This document shows, one piece after another, positions 37,197 to 46,641 of a stretch of DNA of 64,000 bases. The notes under the pieces are model-generated. The model made no database searches. It was not told where the DNA came from and saw only the letters and a list, made by a program, of their open reading frames with translations. The position numbers and the translations under genes were made by a program. Within the stretch, counting starts at the first letter, position 1; the number at the start of each line of letters is the position of its first letter. Origin of the DNA: Dactylosporangium vinaceum (lineage in GTDB: Bacteria > Actinomycetota > Actinomycetes > Mycobacteriales > Micromonosporaceae); assembly GCF_019904175.1 (NCBI RefSeq), contig NZ_CP061913.1, forward strand, positions 1,488,001-1,552,000. The letters are read 5' to 3'.

Positions 37197-37344
37197 TCGC
37201 GCAATGCGGCTTAACGGATTTATGCGGCGACAGGGTATAAGTCCGAAATATCTGTTGCGGAGCGGCGGATATTTCGTCTCTCAGCGGATCCGCCGAGGGC
37301 GAACGGGCACCAAGAAGTGCCGGCGGACCGCTCATCATCGGCCG

Positions 37345-38325
37345 ATGAGAATGCTTGTGCTCGGTGGGACCGTGTTCCTCGGCCGGGCTGTCGCGAGGCA
37401 GGCCCTTCAGGCCGGCCACGAGGTCGTCTGTGCGGCCCGGGGCGAGTCCGGCGCACCCGTCGCCGGGGCGCAGTTCGTGCGGGTCGATCGGGACGACGCC
37501 GACGGGCTCGCGGCGGTCACGGGAAACTTCGACGCCGTCGTCGACGTCGGGCGGCATCCGCGCCACGTCCGCCACGCGGTGCAGGCGCTGCGCGGGCGGG
37601 TCGGGCACTACACGTTCGTCTCCAGCTGCTCCGCCTACGCCGACGCGGCCACGCCCGGGCAGGTCGCCACCACGGCGCCGCTGCTGCCGGCCGACTTCGA
37701 CGGAGACCCCTGGGCCGATGCCGAGACCTACGGGCGGTGCAAGGTGGCGTGCGAGGAGCTCGCGGCCGAGGGGTTCGGGGCGCAGCGGACGTTCCTGCTG
37801 CGGGCCGGGATGATCGTCGGGCCGGAGGACCCCACGTACCGGTTCGAGTACTGGGTGCGCCGGGGGCTGCGGGGTGGCGAGACGCTGGCGCCGGGCGGGC
37901 CGCAGGAGGCCGTGCAGCTCGTGGACGTGCGAGACCTGGCCGACTGGATCGTGGCGGCCGGCGGGAGTGGGCTGGCGGGGGCCTACGACGGGATCGGGGC
38001 GCCGATGACCCGGGCCGAGTTCCACGCCGCGTTCGCCGACGAGCAGGAGCTGACCTGGGTCGATCAGGATTTCCTGCTCGCCAACGGGGTAGCGCCGTGG
38101 AGCGGGCCGCGGTCGCTGCCGTTCTGGCTGCCGCTGCCCGAATACGCGGGGTTCCTGTCCCGGGACGTCACCCGGTCACTGGCGGCCGGACTGCGGACGC
38201 GGGCGCTTCGGGACACCGTTCGGGACACGGCGGAGTCAATTCGTGACGCATCCCACATCGATGCGAAGAACGGCTTGGGCATCGACGAGGAGGCTCAGTT
38301 GTTGCGTGATTGGCGCCATCGTTAG
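37345..38325 (+). CDS. NAD-dependent epimerase/dehydratase family protein
   Basis: A 326-residue extended short-chain dehydrogenase. The Rossmann start is L-V-L-G-G-T-V-F-L-G-R-A-V (residues 4-16), with F-V-S-S-C-S-A-Y-A and the catalytic pair in E-T-Y-G-R-C-K (YxxxK). The end is rich in Arg and Asp. It resembles reductases acting on nucleotide sugars or isoprenoid-type substrates, but no pathway neighbours reveal the substrate. It starts at ATG 37345 after a 300-bp gene-free stretch. Confidence 0.85.
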   Translation: MRMLVLGGTVFLGRAVARQALQAGHEVVCAARGESGAPVAGAQFVRVDRDDADGLAAVTGNFDAVVDVGRHPRHVRHAVQALRGRVGHYTFVSSCSAYADAATPGQVATTAPLLPADFDGDPWADAETYGRCKVACEELAAEGFGAQRTFLLRAGMIVGPEDPTYRFEYWVRRGLRGGETLAPGGPQEAVQLVDVRDLADWIVAAGGSGLAGAYDGIGAPMTRAEFHAAFADEQELTWVDQDFLLANGVAPWSGPRSLPFWLPLPEYAGFLSRDVTRSLAAGLRTRALRDTVRDTAESIRDASHIDAKNGLGIDEEAQLLRDWRHR

Positions 38326-38661
38326 GGAAAAGGCTGTCGCGTCGCCGACTGTTGCCGATGAACAACCGTGCTCACGCAGCGCGCAAGGCCCCCCGGCCGG
38401 GCGTTCCCAGGGAACTCACAGCGAATTCAGGCGTCTGACGGGCAGGTAGACCACGTATCACTTGTTGCAACCGAAGCGAACCGGAGCAGTCTCCCGAGCG
38501 TCTAGGTAAGTGGTGCAACTCTCAGAGGTCGTCACCGAATCGCCCCCGCGGGCGGAATTCGGAACGGCGTTTGACCGTTGTGTAGGGGGCATACCCGGGG
38601 GGCACCCGTTTTAGCAGGGTGAAACGGGGAAGGCGAAGGATGGAGCGGGGAGGGGCCCGAA
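38326..38661 (+). promoter_or_regulatory. Upstream region of the sigma factor gene
   Basis: About 336 bases without a gene. A possible stress-sigma-type promoter is GTTT (38569-38572), 14 bases, GGGCAT (38587-38592), close to the SigB/SigF-type consensus GTTT-N14-16-GGGTAT; an overlapping TTGACC could serve a housekeeping sigma. An imperfect hairpin lies at 38535-38562. These are sequence resemblances only. Confidence 0.35.
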
Positions 38662-39606
38662 GTGGAGAACGTGAAAGTGGAGATGCGACCCGATACAGGT
38701 GCCGAGGAGCGTGACCTGGTCGGCGTGTACCTGCATGAGATCTCCCGCACGCCGCTGCTCGACGCCGCTTCTGAGGTCGAGCTGTCCAAGGCGGTCGAGG
38801 CGGGGCTCTACGCCGAGCACCTGCTTGACAGCGACGAGATCCCCGACGGTGTGACAGCCCAGGAGCTGCAGAAGCTCGTGGCCGACGGCGAGCGGGCGAA
38901 GGACCGGTTCATCCGGGCCAACCTGCGCCTGGTGGTGTCGATCGCGCGGCGTTACGTGCGCTCCGGCATGCCGATGCTCGACCTGATCCAGGAGGGCAAC
39001 ACCGGTCTGGTGCGCGCCGTCGAGAAGTTCGACTACGTGCGCGGATACAAGTTCTCGACCTACGCGACGTGGTGGATCCGCCAGGCGATCAGCCGGGCGA
39101 TCGCGCAGCAGGAGCGCACCGTGCGCCTGCCCGTGCACCTCGTCGAGGACGTCAACCGGATGCGCAACGTCGCGCGTCAGCTCACCCGCGAGCTGGGCAA
39201 CGAGCCGGAGCCGGAGCAGCTGGCCAACTCGCTCGGCGTGCCGGTCGAGCGGGTGCACGAGCTCATGCGCTGGTCGCAGGACACCGTGTCGCTCGACACC
39301 CCCGTGGGTGACGACGGCGACACGAGCCTGGGTGACCTGGTCTCGGACTCCGACGCGCCGTCGCCGGAGGACGTCGTCCTGGCCGCGCTGGAGCGGCAGC
39401 GGATCGAGGGCCTGCTCAACCACCTCGACGACCGGTCGGCCGGCATCATGCGGGCCCGCTACGGTCTCGAGGACGGCCGCGAGCACTCGCTGACCGAGGT
39501 CGCGTCCCGGTTCTCGCTGTCCCGCGAGCGCATCCGCCAGCTGGAGATCCAGGCGCTCGGCCGCCTGCGCGAGCTGGCCCGCGCCGAGGGACTCGCCGCG
39601 GCATAA
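38662..39606 (+). CDS. Group 2 (SigB/HrdD-like) RNA polymerase sigma factor
   Basis: A 314-residue sigma-70 family protein. Region 1.2 (D-L-V-G-V-Y-L-H-E-I), region 2 with core-binding D-L-I-Q-E-G-N-T-G-L-V-R and -10 recognition Y-K-F-S-T-Y-A-T-W-W-I-R-Q-A-I, region 3, and region 4 with S-L-S-R-E-R-I-R-Q-L-E (-35 recognition) are all present. It lacks the long N-terminal region 1.1 of the principal sigma factor, placing it with SigB of mycobacteria or HrdD-type factors. GTG start. Ends at a classic terminator. Confidence 0.94.
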   Translation: MENVKVEMRPDTGAEERDLVGVYLHEISRTPLLDAASEVELSKAVEAGLYAEHLLDSDEIPDGVTAQELQKLVADGERAKDRFIRANLRLVVSIARRYVRSGMPMLDLIQEGNTGLVRAVEKFDYVRGYKFSTYATWWIRQAISRAIAQQERTVRLPVHLVEDVNRMRNVARQLTRELGNEPEPEQLANSLGVPVERVHELMRWSQDTVSLDTPVGDDGDTSLGDLVSDSDAPSPEDVVLAALERQRIEGLLNHLDDRSAGIMRARYGLEDGREHSLTEVASRFSLSRERIRQLEIQALGRLRELARAEGLAAA

Positions 39607-39631
39607 CGACAAACTCCCCCAAGAGCCGGCA

Positions 39632-39664
39632 AAGCCCCAGGTCGATGAGGACCTGGGGCTTTTT
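39632..39664 (+). terminator. Rho-independent terminator of the sigma factor gene
   Basis: AAGCCCCAGGTC (39632-39643), loop GATGAG, GACCTGGGGCTT (39650-39661) and a run of T to 39664. Textbook form. Confidence 0.95.
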
Positions 39665-39691
39665 CACGCGCCGGCGCTTCGCGATCGCGCA

Positions 39692-40102
39692 CTAGTACGG
39701 GTTGCTGCACTGCTTCCAGGCCCCGCGCTCCTTGACCAGCTGGAAGTCGTGCTTCGAGGTGCCGTTCTTCGTGGTGACGGAGCCGCTGATCGTCGCCTCT
39801 TCGTAGCCGCCGTTGTTGCTGTAGGAGCCGCCCCACTCGAACTTGTGCGCGGTGGGCGCGTTGTTCTCCACATACGCCGCAAAGGCCGCCGAGTCGTACC
39901 GCTCCTGGACATCCGTGCACAGCATGCCGTACGCGGCCGTCACGTTGCCGCCCTCCAGCGCGCTCAGGAAGTCTGCCGTCGCCGCCTTGGGCGCGTCGGT
40001 GGCCTTGCCGATGACAAAGAAAATCCCGCCGACGAAGCCTGCGACGCAGAGCACGAAGACGCCGATCGCCGAGAAAAGAATGATCTTCCAGGTTCTACTC
40101 AC
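39692..40102 (-). CDS. Membrane-anchored DUF4878-like protein
   Basis: A 136-residue protein starting GTG with an N-terminal membrane helix (about 6-32) followed by A-A-T-A-D-F-L-S-A-L-E-G-G-N-V-T-A-A-Y-G-M-L-C, the opening of NTF2-like DUF4878 domains found outside the membrane, and ending W-K-Q-C-S-N-P-Y. The two Cys could form a disulfide. Function unknown. Confidence 0.7.
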   Translation of the reverse strand: MSRTWKIILFSAIGVFVLCVAGFVGGIFFVIGKATDAPKAATADFLSALEGGNVTAAYGMLCTDVQERYDSAAFAAYVENNAPTAHKFEWGGSYSNNGGYEEATISGSVTTKNGTSKHDFQLVKERGAWKQCSNPY

Positions 40103-40156
40103 GCGCGCCAGCGTAGGGAGCTTCCACAGCCGCCGATGTAAAGCACCCGACGCCGC

Positions 40157-40990
40157 TCATGCCCTATGTGCGACCACGAACAGGCGTGGGAAGGGCAGGA
40201 CGGTGCCGAAGGGCTCCCGGGGGTAGCGCCGCCGGAGGTACTGCCGCATCTGCGTCGTGAACGCCTCGAGGTCCGCGCCGGCCAGGGCGTCGAGGTAGGG
40301 CCGCAGCCCGGTGCCCTTGAACCACTCGTACACCGGGTCGTCGCCCGGGAGCACGTGGTAATAGGTCGTCTCCCAGGCGTCGACGGTGAGGCCGGCTGCG
40401 GAGAGCAGCCGCACGTACTCGGCCGCCGGCAGCACGGGGCTGGCCGAGCGCGGCCCGGTGGCGTCCGTGGCGCCGGCAAGCGTGGCCGCCCAGGGCCCGG
40501 ACGCGGCGACCTCGGCGAACACCTCAGCCGACACGGGCCGCGGGGTCGAGACGCCGTCGGCCGGTGGCCGGCTTCGATCGGACGTGGAGACCGGCACCTG
40601 GAAGGCGAGCGTGCCGCCGTCGTCGAGCGCGGCCGCCCAGTGGGGGAGCAGCGTCTCGTGATCGGGCACCCACTGCAGCGAGGCGTTGGCCACGATCACG
40701 TCGACCGAGCCGCGCTGCGGGCGCCACGCCCCGGCGTCGGCCAGCTGGAAGCGCAGCTGCGGCGTGGCCAGCCGGGCGGCCGCCTCGATCATCGCCGGCG
40801 AGGAGTCCAGGCCGAGGACGGCGGCGTCGGGCCAGCGCTCGGCGAGGGTCGCGGTCATGGTGCCCGGGCCGCACCCGAGGTCGACGACGGCCACCGCCGA
40901 CGTGGTGGGGATGCGAGCGACGAGCTCGCGGAACGGGCGGGCGCGCTCCTCGGCGAAGCGCTCGTACTGCTGCGGATCCCAGGACGCCAT
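40157..40990 (-). CDS. tam: Trans-aconitate 2-methyltransferase
   Basis: A 277-residue SAM-dependent enzyme that methylates trans-aconitate, a by-product that inhibits aconitase. It starts M-A-S-W-D-P-Q-Q-Y (family hallmark), has the SAM-binding V-V-D-L-G-C-G-P-G-T-M-T, D-A-A-V-L-G-L-D-S-S and the conserved A-N-A-S-L-Q-W-V-P-D-H. Later D-A-W-E-T-T-Y-Y-H-V-L matches Tam as well. Solitary gene. Confidence 0.93.
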   Translation of the reverse strand: MASWDPQQYERFAEERARPFRELVARIPTTSAVAVVDLGCGPGTMTATLAERWPDAAVLGLDSSPAMIEAAARLATPQLRFQLADAGAWRPQRGSVDVIVANASLQWVPDHETLLPHWAAALDDGGTLAFQVPVSTSDRSRPPADGVSTPRPVSAEVFAEVAASGPWAATLAGATDATGPRSASPVLPAAEYVRLLSAAGLTVDAWETTYYHVLPGDDPVYEWFKGTGLRPYLDALAGADLEAFTTQMRQYLRRRYPREPFGTVLPFPRLFVVAHRA

Positions 40991-41000
40991 GCCCCAATGA

Positions 41001-41037
41001 TGCGGGGCCGCCCTTCGCGGAGAAGAGCGGCCCCGCA
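41001..41037 (-). terminator. Terminator after the NlpC/P60 gene
   Basis: TGCGGGGCCGC (41001-41011) and GCGGCCCCGCA (41027-41037) form an 11-bp stem with a 15-base loop, 13 bp beyond the hydrolase stop. Confidence 0.8.
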
Positions 41038-41049
41038 GAAAACCCGGAA

Positions 41050-42009
41050 CTACTTGACGCGGCCGTACCCGTAGATGCTGTCGACGCTTACCGATGCGTA
41101 TCGCACGACGTCTCCGGTGTGGGGCGCATGGATGATCGTGTCGTTGCCGACGTAGATGCCGACGTGGCCCAGGCCGTTGTAGAACACGAGGTCGCCCGGG
41201 GCCAGCGCGCTGCGCGGGATATGGGCCACCTTGCTCCACTGGCTGGCCGCGTTGTGCGGCAGGCTGACACCCGCGGCCGCCCACGCGGCCATGGTCAGGC
41301 CGGAGCAGTCGAACGAGTTGGGCCCGGCGGCGCCGTAGACGTAGGGCTTGCCGAGCTTGCTCTTGGCGTAGTTCACCGCGGCGCCGGCGTTGCCGGAGAC
41401 GGCCGGCAGGGTGCCCGGGTTGTAGCTCGCCCCGGTGACCTTGGTGCTGCCGGCGTTCTTCGCCTTCTTCTGCAGATCTTCGAGCTTCTTGACGTCGCCC
41501 TCGATCTTCTTGCGCTGGTTCTCGTAGTCGGCCTTCTGCGTGTTCTGGGCCGCGATCGTCTGGTCCAGGGTGGCCTTGGCCGCCCGGTACTCCTCGATGC
41601 TCTTCTGCTGCTGATGGGTGATCTGCTGCAGCATCGACATCTGGTCGATGAGCGAGCCCGAGGACGTCGCGTTGAGCATGGCGTTGAGGTTGCGCAGCTT
41701 GCCGTTGCTCTTGAACGCCTCGATCGCGATGGCCTGGACGCCGTCGTTCGCCTCGTTGACGTGCTTCTCGAGCTCCGCCGCCTTGGCCTGCGAGTCGGCC
41801 ATGTCGATGTTGAGCTTGTTCCAGTTCTCGATGGTGAGCTCGAGATCGTCGTTCTGCTTCTTGAGCTGGGCCTCGATCTCGGCCAGCGTCGGGTCGGCGT
41901 GTGCGACCGTCGCGGGTGCGAGCACGGTGAGTGAGATGAACCCGATCAGCAGGGTCCGCAGCACCGACCGGCGGGCACGATGTCCAGTGGACAAGGAAAG
42001 ACCCTTCAT
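41050..42009 (-). CDS. Secreted NlpC/P60 peptidoglycan endopeptidase (RipA-like)
   Basis: A 319-residue cell-wall hydrolase. A long signal peptide (about 1-39) is followed by a coiled-coil region (about 42-190, rich in K/E/Q) and a C-terminal C40 domain (about 205-319). Catalytic Cys235 is in F-D-C-S-G-L-T, the His in G-H-V-G-I-Y-V-G and the third residue in I-H-A-P-H. The coiled coil probably blocks or positions the catalytic domain, as in RipA/CwlO. Its ATG is immediately downstream of a c-di-AMP riboswitch, a known control of cell-wall hydrolases in actinobacteria. Confidence 0.95.
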   Translation of the reverse strand: MKGLSLSTGHRARRSVLRTLLIGFISLTVLAPATVAHADPTLAEIEAQLKKQNDDLELTIENWNKLNIDMADSQAKAAELEKHVNEANDGVQAIAIEAFKSNGKLRNLNAMLNATSSGSLIDQMSMLQQITHQQQKSIEEYRAAKATLDQTIAAQNTQKADYENQRKKIEGDVKKLEDLQKKAKNAGSTKVTGASYNPGTLPAVSGNAGAAVNYAKSKLGKPYVYGAAGPNSFDCSGLTMAAWAAAGVSLPHNAASQWSKVAHIPRSALAPGDLVFYNGLGHVGIYVGNDTIIHAPHTGDVVRYASVSVDSIYGYGRVK

Positions 42010-42012
42010 GCA

Positions 42013-42165
42013 CCGACCGCCTACCGGGTTAGCTGACGGGTTCGGGCGAGAAGAGATAGCGCCCTACCGCAGCGTTGCGGATTCACCCCAGGAAACATGG
42101 GTCCCCGGTTCGATGCGCGCGCCCGGAGGGGTTGGGTGCGCACAGCTCGATTCGGCGGCGCTTGC
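42013..42165 (-). ncRNA. c-di-AMP riboswitch (ydaO-yuaA leader)
   Basis: Read on the minus strand the leader has the conserved blocks in order: C-G-C-C-G-A-A-T-C near the 5' end, GGGGTGAATC in the middle, and CCGAACCCGTCAGCTAACC followed by GGTAGGC near the 3' end. These are the invariant ligand-binding parts of the ydaO class. Stem P1 can form between GCCGCC (42154-42159) and GGCGGT (42016-42021). The 3' arm ends 6 bases before the ATG, in the place of the ribosome-binding site, so ligand binding would hide it. Confidence 0.9.
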
Positions 42166-42172
42166 CCGGCGC

Positions 42173-42426
42173 CATCCGGGGTGGACGGCGGACTGCCGAG
42201 CAGGCCAGAGCCTAACTTAACGTGATCATCCGCTGGGCGAAAGGCGTGCGTCCCGCTCGATATCTATTACACCAAATGTCCGGATTACTGGTGGTTGGAT
42301 CCCGGTACCGCACCGTGACTTCGGTGCCGGACGGTTACGCATTCGGGACTTGATTTTGCACAGAGAGACGGTTAAATACACGTAACTTCATACACCGCCG
42401 GTGCAAATAGTTTCGGGGGTTCACGC
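42173..42426 (+). promoter_or_regulatory. Promoter region of the liv-type operon and start of the riboswitch transcript
   Basis: The stretch between the riboswitch and the ABC gene. A possible sigma-70 promoter towards the operon is TTGATT (42350-42355), 17 bases, TAAATA (42373-42378). A small inverted repeat GCACCG/CGGTGC lies at 42310-42327, just before it, and might be an operator. The local GC is lower than in the genes. The promoter of the riboswitch on the other strand should lie around 42200-42250 but I cannot point to it. Confidence 0.4.
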
Positions 42427-43199
<773 letters not shown>

Positions 43200-43203
<4 letters not shown>

Positions 43204-43967
43204 GCGATGTGCTGCAGTTCAAGGACGTGAAGCTGAGCTTCGCGGGTGTCAAGGCCATCGACGGCGTGGACTTCACGGTCGGCGCCGACGAGCTGTTCGC
43301 CGTGATCGGGCCCAACGGCGCCGGGAAGACGTCGATCTTCAACGTGATTTCCGGGGTGTACCGCCCGCAGCAGGGCCGGGTGCTGCTCGCCGACACCGAC
43401 ATCACCGGCCGGCGCCCGGACCGGGTGGCGCGGCTGGGCGTGGCCCGGACGTTCCAGAACGTGGAGCTCTTCCGCCAGCTCACGGTCGTGGAGAACCTGA
43501 TGCTGGGCCGGCACCACCACATGCGCTACGGCACCCTCGCCGCGATCGCCTGGGTCGGCCGGGCCCGCCGCGAGGAGCTGGCCAACCGGGCCCGGGTCGA
43601 GGAGATCGTCGACTTCCTGGAGCTGGCCCAGTGGCGGCGGATGCCGGTCGGGCTGCTGCCCTACGGGGTGCAGAAGCGCGTCGAGCTCGGCCGGGCCCTC
43701 GCGATGGAGCCGAAGCTGCTGCTGCTCGACGAGCCCGTCGCCGGCATGAACCTGGAGGAGACCGAGGACATGGCCCGCTACATCCTCGACATCCGCGAGG
43801 AGCTGGGCATCCCGATGATCCTGGTGGAGCACGACATGGGCCTGGTCATGGACCTCGCCGACCGGGTGCTCGTCGTCGACTTCGGCGTGCCTGTCGCCTG
43901 CGGTACCCCCAAAGAGGTCCAGCAGAACCCCGACGTCATCCGCGCCTATCTCGGGGAGAGCGCATGA
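43200..43967 (+). CDS. livG: Liv-type ABC transporter ATPase (LivG-like)
   Basis: A 255-residue partner ATPase. Walker A is G-P-N-G-A-G-K-T-S, the signature reads L-P-Y-G-V-Q-K-R (the LivG form of LSGGQ), Walker B is L-L-L-L-D-E-P-V-A-G-M-N, and V-A-R-T-F-Q-N-V-E-L-F precedes the helical domain. ATGA overlap with the upstream gene. Confidence 0.93.
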
Positions 43968-45757
43968 CGATCGCCGAGCTCGTCCGCGACCGCGCCGAAG
44001 CCGGCCCCGACACGGTGGCGATGCGGGAGAAGCACCGCGGGATCTGGCGCGAGATCACCTGGCGCGAATACTGGGCCACCGCCCGGCGGGTCGCCCACGC
44101 GCTGCGCGGCCTCGGCGTCGGGCCGGGCGACCGGGTCGCGATCCTGTCCGAGAACCGGCCCGAGTGGCTCTTCGCCGACGTCGCCACCGTGGCGCTGCGG
44201 GCCGCGACCGTCGGGCTCTACCCGACCAGCCCGGCCGGTGACGTGCGGTATCTGCTCGCCCACTCCGGCGCGAAGGTGCTCATCGCCGAGGACCAGGAGC
44301 AGGTCGACAAGGCCCTCGCGGTGCTCGACGACTGCCCGGACCTCACGCGGATCGTGTACCTCGACCCCAAGGGCATCCGGCGGCGGTACCGGCACGAGGC
44401 CCTGCTGTCCTGGGACGACATGCTGGCCGGATCGTCCGACGACCCGCTCGACCTCGCGGCCGCGCCCGACGACCTGGCGGCGCTCGTCTACACGTCCGGG
44501 ACCACCGGCCGGCCCAAGGGCGCGATGCTCACGGTCGCCAACGTGGACTTCGCGATCGGCGTGCTGCGCGGTGACGGGGGCCTGACCGACCCGCCGCCCG
44601 GGCCGCGCGACCTGGCGCTGTCGTACCTGCCGCTGTGTCACGTCGCCGAGCGCGTCTTCACGGTCTGGCTCGGCGCGGCGTCGGGCGTCGTCGTGCACTT
44701 CGGCGAGTCCATCGCCACCGTGCAGGCCGACCTGCGCGAGGTCCAGCCGACGATCCTGTTCGGCGTCCCGCGGATCTGGGAGAAGATGCTCGCCGGGGTC
44801 ACCACCCGCGTCGCCGGGGCGTCGCCCGTCAAACGGGCCGGCACCAGGTTCTGGCTGCGGGTCGCCGACGGCATCGGCGCGACGCTGGCCCGGACCGGCG
44901 GGCGGCACACGCTCGGCAGCCGGCTGCGGTACACCCTGGGCTGGCTCTGCTGTTATCGCGCGCTCCGGGAACGCATCGGGCTGCGGCGCGTGCGATATGC
45001 GGCGAGCGGCGCCGCGCCGGTCGCCCCCGAGGTGCTGCGCTTCTTCATGGGCATCGGGGTGCCGATGCACGAGGTCTACGGCATGACGGAGAACGCCGCC
45101 ATCGCCACCGCCAACCAGCCGGGGCGGGTCCGCCTCGGCACCGTCGGCGAGCCGCAGCCCGGGGTCGAGGTGCGCATCGGCGACGGCGGGGAGATCCAGA
45201 CCCGGCACGCGGGGACCTTCGCCGGATACTTCCGCGACGAGGCCGCCACCGGCGCCGCCCTCACCGCCGACGGCTGGCTGCGCACCGGCGACATCGGCTC
45301 GCTCGACGGCACCTACCTGCGGATCACCGACCGGGCCAAGGACATCATCATCACGGCCGGCGGCAAGAACATCGCGCCGAGCGAGATCGAGAACGCGCTC
45401 AAGGCATCGCCGTACATCAAGGAGGCGGTCGTCGTCGGCGACCGCCGGGCCTACCTCACCGCGCTCGTCGGCATCGAGCTGGAGACCGTCGGCGAGTGGG
45501 CCCAGCGCCGCGGCCTGGCCTACACCACCTACCGCGACCTGTCCGGCAAGCCGGAGGTGCAGGCGCTCGTGCGCGGCATCGTCGACGGCGTCAACGCCGG
45601 CCGCGCGCCGGTGGAGCAGCTCAAGGCGTTCCGGATGCTGCCGAAGGAGCTCGACCAAGAGACCGGCGAGCTGACCGCCACCCAGAAGGTCCGCCGCGCC
45701 GCCATCGCGGAGGCGTTCCGGACCGACATCGACGAGATGTACCGGAGTCCCGCGTGA
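43964..45757 (+). CDS. Long-chain acyl-CoA ligase (FadD15-like AMP-binding enzyme)
   Basis: Activates a carboxylic acid to its CoA thioester with ATP. The 597-residue protein has the P-loop Y-T-S-G-T-T-G-R-P-K-G (about 175), the A5 motif V-Y-G-M-T-E-N, A7 W-L-R-T-G-D-I-G and A8 K-D-I-I-I-T-A-G-G-K-N-I-A-P-S-E-I-E. Overall layout resembles FadD15-type ligases. It is inserted between the transporter ATPases and permeases with 4-base overlaps on both sides, so its substrate is very probably the transported acid. Confidence 0.92.
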   Translation: MTIAELVRDRAEAGPDTVAMREKHRGIWREITWREYWATARRVAHALRGLGVGPGDRVAILSENRPEWLFADVATVALRAATVGLYPTSPAGDVRYLLAHSGAKVLIAEDQEQVDKALAVLDDCPDLTRIVYLDPKGIRRRYRHEALLSWDDMLAGSSDDPLDLAAAPDDLAALVYTSGTTGRPKGAMLTVANVDFAIGVLRGDGGLTDPPPGPRDLALSYLPLCHVAERVFTVWLGAASGVVVHFGESIATVQADLREVQPTILFGVPRIWEKMLAGVTTRVAGASPVKRAGTRFWLRVADGIGATLARTGGRHTLGSRLRYTLGWLCCYRALRERIGLRRVRYAASGAAPVAPEVLRFFMGIGVPMHEVYGMTENAAIATANQPGRVRLGTVGEPQPGVEVRIGDGGEIQTRHAGTFAGYFRDEAATGAALTADGWLRTGDIGSLDGTYLRITDRAKDIIITAGGKNIAPSEIENALKASPYIKEAVVVGDRRAYLTALVGIELETVGEWAQRRGLAYTTYRDLSGKPEVQALVRGIVDGVNAGRAPVEQLKAFRMLPKELDQETGELTATQKVRRAAIAEAFRTDIDEMYRSPA

Positions 45758-46641
45758 AGGATCTGCTGGAGAGCGTGCTGCGGGGCGTCGGCACCGGGAG
45801 CGTCTACGCGCTGCTGGGCCTCGGCTTCGTGATCATCTACAAGGCGACCCGGGTGATCTCCTTCGCCCAGCCGTCGTTCATGCTTGCCGGGGCGGTCCTG
45901 GTGACATACCTGGTCGGCCCGCTCGGCTTCTTCCTGGCCCTGATCGTGGCGGCCGCGGCCACCGGCGGCCTGGCGCTGGGCGTCGAGCGGCTCGCGGTCC
46001 GGCCGATGATCGGCCGCCCGGTGTTCACCGTCGCCATCATCACGCTGGGCATCGACGTCGCCGTGCGGGTCGTCGACAACGCCTTCATCGGCCTGGACGT
46101 GCGCCACGTCGGCGACCCGTGGGGGCTGAAGGTCCTCACGCTGCCCGGCGGCATCATCGTCGAGCAGCGGCACATCGCGATGGTCGTCACGACCGCCGTG
46201 CTCATCGCGGCGCTGTTCGCCTTCTTCCGATACACCAGAACCGGTCTGGCCATGCGGGCCGCCGCCTACGACCAGGAGGCCGCCCTCGCGCAGGGCGTGA
46301 GCGTCGGCTCGGTGTTCGCGGTGTCGTGGGCCCTCGCCGGGGCCCTCGCGGCCGTCGCCGGCACCTTCGCCGCTGTCGGTGGCAGCGTGAGCGAGTCGCT
46401 GTGGCTCGTCGCGCTGACGGCGCTGCCGGTCATCATCCTCGGCGGCCTCGACTCGCTGCCGGGCGCCGTCATCGGCGGCCTGGTGGTCGGCGTGGTCCAG
46501 GAGGTCACCGCCACCTACCAGGGCCACCTGTCGTGGCTCGGCGGCAACTTCTCGGTGGTCACGCCCTACGTGGTCATGCTCCTCGTCCTGCTCGTGCGCC
46601 CCTACGGCCTGTTCGGCACCCGGGAGGTGACGCGGGTATGA
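45754..46641 (+). CDS. livH: Liv-type ABC permease (LivH-like)
   Basis: A 295-residue membrane protein with about eight helices. G-V-G-T-G-S-V-Y-A-L-L-G-L-G-F-V-I-I-Y opens the first helix as in LivH; R-A-A-A-Y-D-Q-E-A-A (EAA-type coupling loop) and G-G-L-D-S-L-P-G-A-V-I-G-G follow. GTG start overlapping the ligase stop; ends in ATGA overlap with livM. Confidence 0.92.
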   Translation: MKDLLESVLRGVGTGSVYALLGLGFVIIYKATRVISFAQPSFMLAGAVLVTYLVGPLGFFLALIVAAAATGGLALGVERLAVRPMIGRPVFTVAIITLGIDVAVRVVDNAFIGLDVRHVGDPWGLKVLTLPGGIIVEQRHIAMVVTTAVLIAALFAFFRYTRTGLAMRAAAYDQEAALAQGVSVGSVFAVSWALAGALAAVAGTFAAVGGSVSESLWLVALTALPVIILGGLDSLPGAVIGGLVVGVVQEVTATYQGHLSWLGGNFSVVTPYVVMLLVLLVRPYGLFGTREVTRV

